A stretch of DNA of 10,024 nucleotides from Burkholderiaceae bacterium (GCA_023260315.1 JALQVQ010000009.1:1-10024), one strand, 5' to 3'; shown: positions 1 through 8,496, numbered from the stretch's first letter. Translations and numbers: made by a program. The notes: a model not told the origin generated them from the letters alone.

Positions 1-117
1 CAGGGAATATCATCAGCTTACTGTTCCGTGCGCCTAGATACTCGCGCCCGTTGTCTTTCAGGCCTAAATGCGATAATAGCCCAGTGGCTAGACTAATATG
101 AATATCATCATAATCAG
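1..117 (-). CDS. hrpA: HrpA RNA helicase, internal fragment (foreign contig end)
   Basis: Read on the minus strand, in a frame different from bchB, these bases encode about 38 residues without a stop. They include [24 protein letters not shown] and LMIFP. This matches my memory of the region after the helicase core of DEAH-box ATP-dependent RNA helicase HrpA, where a segment like IHxALLxGLLSxIGxKD is followed by EYxGARNxxFxIFPGS. The fragment has neither start nor end: it enters from the window edge and stops at the junction with bchB near 118-124. It is visibly AT-richer than the neighbouring bch genes and uses codons such as TTA, CTA, AGT and ATA. HrpA has no known link to photosynthesis clusters, so I infer that this is a misjoined or recombined piece. 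The family assignment rests on recalled motifs, not on a search. Confidence 0.8.
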
Positions 118-669
118 GGGTTTGCTGATTTCTTTCAGGTCATCACGGTGGCGGAAGCCCAACGCGGTCGGACCCAAAATGTTGCAACGTGGTTTGGCAC
201 CGGGGGAGCGTGGGATCGTCGCCTCGTTGGGCTTTGCCAATGCACGCACCAGTTGATAAAAGGTCTCGGAGGCGCCCCAATTTTCTTTTCGTTGGTATGA
301 CGGTAACTCCAAGGCAACGACGGGTACGGGTAAGTCGAGTGCCTTGCACAGACCACCCGGGTCATCCTGAATCAACTCTGCGGTGCAAGACGACCCCACC
401 AACATAGCTTGGGGAGAAAAACGCGCAAAGGCCTCACGAGCGGCCGTCTTAAAGAGCTCGGCCGTATCGCCGCCCAAGTCACGCGCCTGAAAAGTGGTGT
501 AGGTCACCGGTGGGCGTTTTTTTAAACGCTCGATCATGGTGAACAGCAGATCGGCATAGGTGTCACCTTGCGGTGCGTGCAACACGTAATGGACGCCTTC
601 CATCGCCGTTGCAATCCGCATCGCCCCCACATGGGGCGGGCCTTCGTAAGTCCAGAGCGTGAGTTGCAT
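88..669 (-). CDS. bchB: BchB, light-independent protochlorophyllide reductase subunit B, truncated
   Basis: BchB pairs with BchN to form the catalytic NB-protein of dark-operative protochlorophyllide oxidoreductase. BchL supplies electrons, and the C17=C18 bond of protochlorophyllide is reduced. The N-terminus [20 protein letters not shown] is typical. Asp36 (in [10 protein letters not shown]) is at the position of the unusual aspartate ligand of the NB-cluster, and [14 protein letters not shown] and [19 protein letters not shown] follow the family. About residue 183 the similarity stops abruptly. The last ten codons ([10 protein letters not shown]) are an out-of-frame reading of an hrpA fragment, giving a chance stop at 88. 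The normal length is about 510-530 residues, so roughly two thirds are missing. The Shine-Dalgarno AAGGA overlaps the bchN stop codon and the gap between the genes is 12 bases, which indicates coupled translation from bchN. The genuine part is 121-669. Confidence 0.93.
   Translation of the reverse strand: MQLTLWTYEGPPHVGAMRIATAMEGVHYVLHAPQGDTYADLLFTMIERLKKRPPVTYTTFQARDLGGDTAELFKTAAREAFARFSPQAMLVGSSCTAELIQDDPGGLCKALDLPVPVVALELPSYQRKENWGASETFYQLVRALAKPNEATIPRSPGAKPRCNILGPTALGFRHRDDLKEISKPLIMMIFILV
115..127. other. Chimeric junction bchB / hrpA fragment
   Basis: Within this interval the minus-strand coding sense changes from BchB (ending LKEIS) to a different frame encoding HrpA-like residues. 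Both genes are interrupted in their interior at this point. No transposase, terminal inverted repeat or recognisable attachment core is visible. The exact base cannot be fixed because the two parts may share a few identical nucleotides. A join between unrelated gene interiors without a mobile element is most simply an assembly or cloning chimera. Confidence 0.75.
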
Positions 670-681
670 GATCGGTAATCC

Positions 682-2471
<1,790 letters not shown>

Positions 2472-2502
2472 GTCGGACCTTTTATTCACGAGAACTGAGG
2501 TC

Positions 2503-2531
2503 ACTTTACGGTCTGACACATCGTGTGTCAA
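2503..2531 (-). promoter_or_regulatory. Predicted sigma70-type promoter of bchF-bchN-bchB
   Basis: On the minus strand TTGACA (2531-2526) is followed after 17 bases by TAAAGT (2508-2503), giving an expected start near 2496 and a leader of about 25 bases before the bchF ATG at 2471. The -35 hexamer is perfect and coincides with one half of the PpsR-type palindrome at 2526-2543, so the operator and the promoter overlap. This is a pattern-based prediction. Confidence 0.6.
2514..2530. repeat. Perfect inverted repeat TGACACATCGTGTGTCA
   Basis: Two 7-base arms (TGACACA and TGTGTCA) surround a 3-base centre. The right arm is shared with the PpsR-type site at 2526-2543, producing three successive half-sites GACA, TGTC, GACA. 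The repeat lies between the -35 and -10 of the predicted bchF promoter. A closely similar arrangement is present before bchG (4965-4981). It is probably a secondary contact for the same regulator, but the spacing differs from the TGT-N12-ACA consensus. Confidence 0.6.
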
Positions 2532-2543
2532 TACAAACTGACA
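2526..2543. promoter_or_regulatory. PpsR/CrtJ operator 1 (bchF-aerR region)
   Basis: TGTCAATACAAACTGACA fits the PpsR/CrtJ consensus TGT-N12-ACA and extends it to TGTC-N10-GACA, a perfect four-base dyad. On the minus strand its second half is the TTGACA -35 element of the bchF promoter. A second consensus site starts 25 bases further on. CrtJ is known to bind paired palindromes of this type cooperatively. The bchFNB side is the clearest target, and aerR on the other strand may share it. Confidence 0.82.
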
Positions 2544-2550
2544 CTATCTT

Positions 2551-2568
2551 TGTTATATAGGGTTTACA
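2551..2568. promoter_or_regulatory. PpsR/CrtJ operator 2 (bchF-aerR region)
   Basis: TGTTATATAGGGTTTACA is an exact TGT-N12-ACA match, with AT-rich arms. It is separated from operator 1 by seven bases. The tandem arrangement resembles the paired sites with about eight bases between them described for CrtJ at bch promoters. It is nearer to aerR, for which I see no convincing -35/-10 pair, so repression of aerR from this site is an inference from position only. Confidence 0.75.
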
Positions 2569-2633
2569 CTTAATGCAGTCCTAGACAAATTGCGTGAAAC
2601 TTGTCCAGTCCGTTTCAAACACAGGTGAACGAT

Positions 2634-3443
2634 GTGGCTCAGTTCAAATTCGAGAAGACGGGGCGGCCGTACAGCCCGCTCTGGGAGCCACAAGATGAGG
2701 CTTTAAAAGCGCGGCTATCGCCAGAAAGCAGTCCCAGATTGGTTGGGGGGACCACCTTCGATCCCGATGCACACCCCGGTGCACTGCAGATTGCTGCCCT
2801 CGCGAAAGCCAGTCTTAAAAGCCTTGAACACGCGCGCAACCTGGTAACGAGCTGGCATCGTCAAGGCCAGTCGTTGGCTGAAATTTATCTCAACGGTTTC
2901 GCCCCTGCGGCACGGTTACTGGGCACCCAGTGGTCGGCTGATCAAGTCGACTTCGTCCACATCACGATTGCCGTGTCACATTTACAGGCGTTGATGCACG
3001 AATTCAGCGCGAGCTTCCTTGCCGAGGGCGCCGCTGAGCCCAATGGCCTGTGCGTTTTGGTCATGACCGAACCGGGCGCGCAACACACGCTGGGGTCTTT
3101 CATGTTGAGTGAATTTTTGCGTCGCGAAGGCTGGTGCGTCACGCTGGCGACCCCCGCCGACATTGAGGACTTCAAGCAAACCTTTCAAGCTGACTGGTTC
3201 GATGCGGTGATGCTGTCGATCTCGACCGACCGCCAATTGGCAGCCATCTCGGCGGCGTTACCCGATCTGCTATCCGCCTGCGCCAACCCAAACTTACACA
3301 CATACGTGGGCGGTGCGATGGCGAATCTGACACCCGACGCGCTCACATGGCCTGGCACACGACTGCTAACGGGCGACGCCCTGTCCGCCGTCTCAATCGT
3401 TACGCAAGACGCCGCCGCCACGATCGGGCCGATCAGCGCCTAA
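2634..3443 (+). CDS. aerR: AerR/PpaA-type B12-binding antirepressor
   Basis: This is a SCHIC/cobalamin-binding regulator of the AerR (R. capsulatus) and PpaA (R. sphaeroides) family. AerR binds B12 in the light and relieves repression by CrtJ/PpsR. From the GTG used here it has 269 residues: a variable N-terminus, a helical cap (about 45-130, with Trp100 in LGTQWSADQVDF and ITIAVSHLQ), then a Rossmann-like B12 domain with EPGAQHTLG, where His151 is the expected axial ligand, and VGGAMANLTPD near the end. A TTG at 2601 could add 11 residues but has no ribosome binding site; the GTG at 2634 has AGGTGA five bases upstream, and a GTG at 2625 is also in frame. It lies directly upstream of ppsR, the classic pairing of repressor and antirepressor. 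Assignment to AerR rather than PpaA is by analogy. Confidence 0.9.
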   Translation: MAQFKFEKTGRPYSPLWEPQDEALKARLSPESSPRLVGGTTFDPDAHPGALQIAALAKASLKSLEHARNLVTSWHRQGQSLAEIYLNGFAPAARLLGTQWSADQVDFVHITIAVSHLQALMHEFSASFLAEGAAEPNGLCVLVMTEPGAQHTLGSFMLSEFLRREGWCVTLATPADIEDFKQTFQADWFDAVMLSISTDRQLAAISAALPDLLSACANPNLHTYVGGAMANLTPDALTWPGTRLLTGDALSAVSIVTQDAAATIGPISA

Positions 3444-3492
3444 CGTATCACTCATCACTTATAGAAGAGGGCCGAAAGTGGACTTGATTGGG

Positions 3493-3510
3493 TGTAAGCT
3501 ACGCACTACA
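3493..3510. promoter_or_regulatory. PpsR/CrtJ operator 3 (upstream of ppsR)
   Basis: TGTAAGCTACGCACTACA matches TGT-N12-ACA, and with two flanking bases on each side the dyad becomes GGTGTA-N10-TACACC (3491-3512). It lies in the 109-base gap between aerR and ppsR, 42 bases before the ppsR ATG. I find no good -10/-35 pair beside it, so it may act on a weak ppsR promoter or as a roadblock to read-through from aerR. It suggests control of ppsR by its own product. Confidence 0.75.
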
Positions 3511-3552
3511 CCGCTTACCAACGGCTTACCGCAGTAGACACAGAACGGCAGA

Positions 3553-4944
3553 ATGAACCCCAAAGACCTCGATACATCGACATTTTCAGCGCTATTGGGC
3601 GCCGTGTCGGACGTCAGTTTGACGATCGCATCGAATGGCGTGATTGAGGTTGTGTCTACCGGACAAGACATGATGGCTGCGCTTGGCTGTCAGAGCTGGA
3701 TGGGCAAACGCTGGGTGGACACCGTCACGGTGGAGAGCAAAAAGAAAATCGAGGAGTTGTTGGCACCGGACCGCGACCCATCGGATCTCACCTGGCGCCA
3801 TGTCAACCACCCGACGCCATCGGGTAATGAGGCCGCGATTCAATACATTACCGTCCCGCTCGCCGGCAACAAACGCCTGGCCGTTGGACGCAACCTTGAG
3901 CGCCTCGCTGAGTTGCAGCGTCGCTTGGTTGAAACACAGCAATCTGTCGAGCGAGATTACCTGCGCTTGCGTCATATTGAAGCCCGCTACCGCGTTCTGT
4001 TTGAGTCATCGCCCGAGGCGGTACTCATGGTGGACACCAAATCAAGTCGCATTGTCGAGGCGAACATGGGCGTCCAAACCTTACTTAAAGACGCCAGCAA
4101 ACGACTGGTTGGGCGCGACTTTCGCGAGTGCTTCAACGCCCAAACCACTGCCGATGTCGAGTCATTGCTGCGAACCGCACTGGCGACGGGCCGTGTCGAA
4201 ATGTGCGCGGCACAACTCGCCAACGCCCCCACTGCGGTGACGGTCTCGGCCATTGTGTTCAGGCAAGAGGGGGGCGCGCAATTTCTCATTCGCTTGAATC
4301 GCCAGACGGCAGCCAGTCCGACGCCAGACAACAGCGATACCGCACTTGTGCTGAGTACCGCGATGGAGAATTTCCCGGATGGCTGGGTCTTGACGGATCC
4401 GACCGGCACCGTCAAAAGCATCAACGAGGAAGGCATGGCGCTGTTCGGTTTAACCGCGCCATCACAGGTTATTGGACAATCCCTCGAGCGGTGGTTATCA
4501 AGGGGCTCGGTTGACTGGGGCGTTTTCAACACCTCTCTGAAACAGCAACTGCCTGTTCGAAATTTCGCCACGGAACTCAAAACACTGTCAGGCATGACGC
4601 TGCCCGTGGAGGTATCCGCCGTCTACCTGTCAAAACCGGAGCCCATGTACGCGTTCTTCGTGAGAGACATGGATCGGCGCCTTCAAGCCAACAGCACCAC
4701 GCAAACATTGCCCGCGCCATTCGCCGAACTGTCCCAGTTGGTTGGGCGGCGCCCGATCAAGGATATCGTTGGCGAAACGGTTGACACCATCGAGCGGCTC
4801 TGCATTGAAGCGGCACTTGAACTGACGCACAACAACCGGGCATCTGCGGCTGAAATGCTGGGGCTGTCACGCCAAAGCCTGTACGTCAAACTGCGCCGAT
4901 TCGGTATTCTGTCTGAAAACGACGCCGACGCCAGCCTCAATTAG
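3553..4944 (+). CDS. ppsR: PpsR/CrtJ transcriptional regulator of photosynthesis genes
   Basis: PpsR (CrtJ) represses bch, crt and light-harvesting genes in oxygen by binding TGT-N12-ACA palindromes. At 463 residues it is full length. Order: N-terminal PAS-like domain (about 10-120), a Q-linker helix (about 120-140, RLAELQRRLVETQQSVERDY), PAS1 (about 142-255, FESSPEAVLMVD), PAS2 (about 268-375, MENFPDGWVLTD) and a Fis-type helix-turn-helix (about 413-450, NNRASAAEMLGLSRQSLYVK). Cysteines are at 46, 193, 218 and 417. Cys417 (ERLCIEAALEL) is at the place of the redox-active HTH cysteine of CrtJ/PpsR (Cys420/Cys424). No cysteine lies between 218 and 417, so the second redox cysteine near 250 known from Rhodobacter appears absent. 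The ATG at 3553 has only a weak ribosome binding site. Its own upstream operator suggests autoregulation. Confidence 0.97.
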   Translation: MNPKDLDTSTFSALLGAVSDVSLTIASNGVIEVVSTGQDMMAALGCQSWMGKRWVDTVTVESKKKIEELLAPDRDPSDLTWRHVNHPTPSGNEAAIQYITVPLAGNKRLAVGRNLERLAELQRRLVETQQSVERDYLRLRHIEARYRVLFESSPEAVLMVDTKSSRIVEANMGVQTLLKDASKRLVGRDFRECFNAQTTADVESLLRTALATGRVEMCAAQLANAPTAVTVSAIVFRQEGGAQFLIRLNRQTAASPTPDNSDTALVLSTAMENFPDGWVLTDPTGTVKSINEEGMALFGLTAPSQVIGQSLERWLSRGSVDWGVFNTSLKQQLPVRNFATELKTLSGMTLPVEVSAVYLSKPEPMYAFFVRDMDRRLQANSTTQTLPAPFAELSQLVGRRPIKDIVGETVDTIERLCIEAALELTHNNRASAAEMLGLSRQSLYVKLRRFGILSENDADASLN

Positions 4945-4964
4945 GCTCAAAGCGTCTTTTTGTA

Positions 4965-4981
4965 TTGACACTAAGTGTCAA
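4965..4981. repeat. Inverted repeat TTGACACTAAGTGTCAA before bchG
   Basis: Two perfect 8-base arms (TTGACACT and AGTGTCAA) surround a single A. The right arm overlaps the PpsR-type site at 4976-4993, again giving the half-site series GACA, TGTC, GACA seen between bchF and aerR. It lies just upstream of the predicted bchG -35 element. Repetition of this layout at two promoters argues that it is functional rather than accidental. Confidence 0.6.
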
Positions 4982-4993
4982 CCACGATTGACA
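4976..4993. promoter_or_regulatory. PpsR/CrtJ operator 4 (bchG promoter)
   Basis: TGTCAACCACGATTGACA is a TGT-N12-ACA site extended to TGTC-N10-GACA, as in operator 1. Its second half is the TTGACA -35 hexamer of the predicted bchG promoter, so a bound repressor would cover the -35 region. It lies in the 77-base gap after ppsR and should control bchG-bch2-bchP. Confidence 0.82.
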
Positions 4994-5015
4994 AATCAGG
5001 GTCTCTCCTCATAAT
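4988..5015 (+). promoter_or_regulatory. Predicted sigma70-type promoter of bchG-bch2-bchP
   Basis: TTGACA (4988-4993) is followed after 16 bases by CATAAT (5010-5015), five of six matches to the -10 consensus. The expected transcription start is at about 5021-5023, which is the bchG ATG (5022) itself. This implies a leaderless or nearly leaderless message. Transcription reading through from ppsR is also possible. Confidence 0.6.
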
Positions 5016-5021
5016 GAGGAC

Positions 5022-5945
5022 ATGGACCCCCATACCCTCACCCTGACACCTGCACCTCGGGTACCCCGCCTCAAAACGGTTGCCGAGCTGCTCAAGCCCA
5101 TCACTTGGTTTCCGCCGATGTGGGCGTTTGCTTGCGGCGCGGTGGCTTCGGGGCAGCCTCTGGCCGACCACTGGACGCTGATCGCCCTAGGACTCGTTCT
5201 CACGGGGCCGCTGGTCTGCGCAAGCAGCCAAGCCGTCAACGACTGGTTTGATCGCCACGTCGATGCCATCAACGAACCCCAACGACCGATTCCCTCGGGC
5301 CGAATGCCAGGCCGCTGGGGCCTCGGCATTGCCATTGCATGGACCCTGCTCTCCCTTGTATGGGCAACGCTGATGGGCACTTGGGGATTCGTTGCCTGTG
5401 CGTTGGCCATCGCCTTTTCGTGGGCCTACAGCATGCCGCCCATCCGCCTCAAAAACAACGGCTGGTTCGGCAATGCCGCATGCGCATTGAGCTACGAGGG
5501 ATTGGCGTGGCTGACAGGCACAGCCGTTTTGCTGGGTGGCGCCTGGCCGGGTGGTCATGCCATCGCACTCGCACTGCTTTACAGCTTGGGCGCTCACGGC
5601 ATCATGACCCTCAATGACTTTAAGGCCATCGAAGGCGACAGAGCCATGGGTGTGGCGTCGTTGCCTGTTCAACTGGGGCCCAGAAACGCGGCGCGCGTCG
5701 CCTGCGTGATGATGTGGTTACCGCAAGCCGCGGTCGCTGGCCTGTTGTGGCATTGGCAACTGCCATGGCATGCCGTTGCTGTCCTGGTCTTGGGCTTTTT
5801 GCAATGGCCATTGATGGCCGCCTTCATCAAACAACCGATTGAACGTGCACTGCACGTCAGTGCCTTCGGCGTCCCCCTGTTCGTCAGCGGCATGATGGTC
5901 AGTGCCTGGGGCTTGAGACAACTTCACAGCTTGGGGGTCTTATGA
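5022..5945 (+). CDS. bchG: BchG, bacteriochlorophyll a synthase (prenyltransferase)
   Basis: BchG attaches the geranylgeranyl or phytyl chain to the C17 propionate of bacteriochlorophyllide a in the cytoplasmic membrane. It belongs to the UbiA prenyltransferase family. The 307 residues begin with a short variable stretch and then LLKPITWFPPMWAFACGAV, the ChlG/BchG signature. The first Asp-rich motif is N73-D74-W-F-D77-R-H-V-D81, followed by INEPQRPIPSGR. The second is N198-D199-F-K-A-I-E-G-D206. Several hydrophobic segments alternate between them. ATG 5022 is the only possible start: the frame is closed upstream at 4989-4991 and no ATG, GTG or TTG follows before the conserved domain. GAGGA lies only one base before this ATG, too close for a normal ribosome binding site. 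The stop overlaps the bch2 start in ATGA, indicating coupled translation. Confidence 0.97.
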   Translation: MDPHTLTLTPAPRVPRLKTVAELLKPITWFPPMWAFACGAVASGQPLADHWTLIALGLVLTGPLVCASSQAVNDWFDRHVDAINEPQRPIPSGRMPGRWGLGIAIAWTLLSLVWATLMGTWGFVACALAIAFSWAYSMPPIRLKNNGWFGNAACALSYEGLAWLTGTAVLLGGAWPGGHAIALALLYSLGAHGIMTLNDFKAIEGDRAMGVASLPVQLGPRNAARVACVMMWLPQAAVAGLLWHWQLPWHAVAVLVLGFLQWPLMAAFIKQPIERALHVSAFGVPLFVSGMMVSAWGLRQLHSLGVL

Positions 5946-7288
5946 CAGCACCCGCATTTGGATGGTTACAAATCGCTCGCTTGGGACTCATCCAGGCCTG
6001 TCTTGGTGCTGTTGTGGTCGTCACCACATCGACGCTCAACCGCATCATGGTGGTCGAGTTGGCATTACCCGCCCTGCTTCCCGGATTCCTGGTCGCGTGG
6101 CATTACGCGGTGCAGATCATCAGACCTCGAATGGGCTACGGCGCCGACAAAGGACGTCGGAGCACGCCCTGGATGATGGGTGGCATGGTGGTGCTGAGTT
6201 GCGGTGGGCTCATGGCCGCCATCGCCACGGTATGGATGCAAAACACGCCCCTCGCGGGCATGGCACTCGCCGTTTTATCCTTCAGTTTGATCGGCATTGG
6301 CGTCAGCGCATGCGGTACCTCACTTTTGGCGCTGATGGCCAAACAAGTACCGGAGGAACGCCGCGCGCAGGCGGCCACCATGGTGTGGTTGATGATGATC
6401 ATGGGCTTCGCCATCACGGCTGGTACCGTTGGCAAACTGATTGACCCCTACAGTCCAGAAATTCTTATCAAGGTATCGGCGGGCGTCAGCATCATCACCG
6501 TCCTCATCACGGCCGCCTGCCTTTGGCGGCTCGAGAAACCGGGTCACGTTGCGCCACCGGCGCCACGCAAGAATTTTGGTGACTTCAAGTCGGCTTTCAA
6601 AGACGTCTATGCCGAGCCACTTGCACGTCAATTTACCCTCTTTGTTTTCTTATCCATGCTGGCCTACAGTGCGCAAGACCTCATTCTTGAGCCTTTTGCT
6701 GGCGCGGTTCATGGCATGTCGCCTGGCAAAACGACACAGCTCTCGGGTTGGCACCACAGCGGTGTCCTGATCGGTATGTTGGCCGTCGCCGGCGCGAGCT
6801 CACAGCGCGTCAGGGGGCGACTGGGCAGTGTTCACGCATGGATGCTTGGCGGCTGCTTACTGTCGGCAGTGGCGACCGTGGGCCTGTCGCTCTCTACGCT
6901 CACCAGCCTCACATGGCCATGGCCGCTGCAGCTCAACGTGATATTTCTGGGTGTCGCCAACGGTGCGTTTTCAATCGCGGCCATTGCCACGATGATGCGA
7001 CTCGCCGGTAATGGCGGCCCCGGCAAAGAGGGTACCCGGATGGGCCTCTGGGGCGCCGCACAGGCCATCGCATTTGGCCTAGGCGGCCTTGTTGGAACGG
7101 GGGCAAGCGACCTTGCCCACGCCCTCCTCGGCGACGCACGCGCGGCCTACCTCGCGGTCTTCATTTTTCAAGCCCTGCTGTTCTTGGCATCGGCCCTCGT
7201 CGCTGCACGCATGCGCGCGGCGAACCTGCAAACAATCGGTGCGCAGCGCCCCACCCCCATTCAATGGCCTGAAGGATCTGCCGTATGA
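5942..7288 (+). CDS. Bch2/PucC/LhaA-type membrane protein (BCD family)
   Basis: This 448-residue protein belongs to the bacteriochlorophyll-delivery branch of the major facilitator superfamily, which includes PucC, LhaA and the protein called Bch2. Members act in assembly of light-harvesting complexes or pigment handling; the substrate of this one is not known. Family features are RLGLIQACLGAVVVVTTSTL and RIMVVELALPALLPG at the start, RPRMGYGADKGRRSTPW in the first cytoplasmic loop, and LILEPFAG near the middle. About twelve hydrophobic segments are visible. A hydrophilic loop at about 195-225 divides the halves. It overlaps bchG upstream and bchP downstream by ATGA each, so the three proteins are made together. 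That position between bchG and bchP favours the Bch2 subgroup over LhaA (usually beside puhA) or PucC (beside puc). Confidence 0.88.
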   Translation: MTAPAFGWLQIARLGLIQACLGAVVVVTTSTLNRIMVVELALPALLPGFLVAWHYAVQIIRPRMGYGADKGRRSTPWMMGGMVVLSCGGLMAAIATVWMQNTPLAGMALAVLSFSLIGIGVSACGTSLLALMAKQVPEERRAQAATMVWLMMIMGFAITAGTVGKLIDPYSPEILIKVSAGVSIITVLITAACLWRLEKPGHVAPPAPRKNFGDFKSAFKDVYAEPLARQFTLFVFLSMLAYSAQDLILEPFAGAVHGMSPGKTTQLSGWHHSGVLIGMLAVAGASSQRVRGRLGSVHAWMLGGCLLSAVATVGLSLSTLTSLTWPWPLQLNVIFLGVANGAFSIAAIATMMRLAGNGGPGKEGTRMGLWGAAQAIAFGLGGLVGTGASDLAHALLGDARAAYLAVFIFQALLFLASALVAARMRAANLQTIGAQRPTPIQWPEGSAV

Positions 7289-8496
7289 ACCAAGTCGACT
7301 TTGATTTTGTGGTGGTGGGCGGTGGCCCGTCTGGCGCGACAGCGGCCAATGATCTCGCGCAGTCGGGATGGCGGGTGCTACTGCTCGACCGGCAAGGTCG
7401 CCCAAAGCCCTGTGGTGGCGCGATCCCCCCTCGCCTGATTCAGGATTTTGATATTCCGGATGAGTTACTGGTCGCGAAAATACGCTGCGCCCGCATGATC
7501 TCGCCGAAGGACAACCAAGTCGACATCCCCATTGACAACGGCTTCGTGGGCATGGTGGACCGGCAAGATTTTGATGAGTTTTTACGCACACGGGCGGCAC
7601 AATCAGGCGCGTTTCGACAACAAGCGGTCTTCGATAAGATTGAACGCGACGAAGTGGGCGCCTTATGGGTTTATTACACCCCTGTGCCTGATCGGCCTTT
7701 GAATCCCGGCGAGACGGGGCAACGGGTCAAAGTCTCAACCCGAATGATCATCGGCGCCGATGGCGCACGCTCACCGATTGCCAAGCAACACATTCCCAAG
7801 GCGGATAAAACCAAGTATGTGTTCGCCTACCACGAGATCATCCAATCACCCGATGACGTCCCCAACCATGATGCTGAGCGGTGCGATGTGTACTACCAAG
7901 GGAGCGTTTCACCCGACTTTTACGGCTGGGTCTTTCCGCACGGCAAAACGACCAGCGTCGGGACCGGCAGCGCAGACAAAGGGTTCTCGCTGCGCAGCGC
8001 CACAGGCCACCTGCGCCACATCGCGGGGCTTGCCGATCAGCCCGTCCTGCGTCGCGAAGGGGCTCCCATCCCCCTGAAGCCCTTGCCACACTGGGATAAC
8101 GGGCGGGATATTTTGGTCGTCGGTGACGCCGCAGGGGTGGTTGCCCCCTCATCTGGCGAAGGCATTTACTACGCCATGGATTGCGGTCGAACCATGGCAC
8201 GCGCTGCGCACGACGCACTCAAGACCGGTAACCCAAAGCACCTCAAGGCGGGCCGGAAACGCTTTATGAAGCAGCACGGAAAAGTCTTCTGGATTCTGGG
8301 GGTCATGCAATATTTCTGGTACCAAAACGATAAGCGCCGTGAAAAATTCGTGAAGATTTGCGAAGACAAAGATGTCCAAAAACTGACCTTTGACGCTTAC
8401 ATGAACAAGGAGCTGGCAAAGCGTGATCCGTGGGCACACGTTCGTATTTTTCTGAAGGATATGGCCCACCTTTTGGGGTTGGCGAAGGCCGGTTAG
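7285..8496 (+). CDS. bchP: BchP, geranylgeranyl reductase
   Basis: BchP is a flavoprotein that reduces three double bonds of the geranylgeranyl tail of bacteriochlorophyll to phytyl, with NADPH. At 403 residues it is of normal length. The FAD-binding beta-alpha-beta motif is at residues 8-19 (VVVGGGPSGATA). It is followed by RPKPCGGAIPPR, characteristic of the ChlP/BchP group, then IIGADGARSPIAKQHI (about 153-168) and the second FAD contact VVGDAAGVVAPSSGEGIYYA (about 275-294). The conserved C-terminal part with KFVKICEDKDVQKLTFDAYM is present. The start overlaps the bch2 stop in ATGA. It is the last gene of bchG-bch2-bchP. I see only a weak 4-base stem (AACC/GGTT) and no convincing terminator behind it. 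Confidence 0.97.
   Translation: MNQVDFDFVVVGGGPSGATAANDLAQSGWRVLLLDRQGRPKPCGGAIPPRLIQDFDIPDELLVAKIRCARMISPKDNQVDIPIDNGFVGMVDRQDFDEFLRTRAAQSGAFRQQAVFDKIERDEVGALWVYYTPVPDRPLNPGETGQRVKVSTRMIIGADGARSPIAKQHIPKADKTKYVFAYHEIIQSPDDVPNHDAERCDVYYQGSVSPDFYGWVFPHGKTTSVGTGSADKGFSLRSATGHLRHIAGLADQPVLRREGAPIPLKPLPHWDNGRDILVVGDAAGVVAPSSGEGIYYAMDCGRTMARAAHDALKTGNPKHLKAGRKRFMKQHGKVFWILGVMQYFWYQNDKRREKFVKICEDKDVQKLTFDAYMNKELAKRDPWAHVRIFLKDMAHLLGLAKAG

Noticed and set aside
88..120. bchB as a naturally shortened protein ending at 88
   Set aside because: The last ten codons are an out-of-frame reading of the hrpA piece, and the stop is accidental.
2472..2531. N-terminal 20-residue extension of bchF from an ATG at 2531
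   Set aside because: That ATG lies in the predicted -35 element and in PpsR operator 1, has no ribosome binding site, and the added residues are unlike BchF. The ATG at 2471 has AAAAGG at good distance.
2582..2607. Imperfect inverted repeat TAGACAA...TTGTCCA before aerR
   Set aside because: The half-sites have the opposite orientation (GACA then TGTC) and the spacing does not fit TGT-N12-ACA. It might be a minor element but nothing supports it.
4933..4961. Possible terminator after ppsR (AGCCT-CAATT-AGGCT, later CTTTTT)
   Set aside because: The stem is only five pairs and spans the stop codon, and the T run begins nine bases after it; too weak to call.
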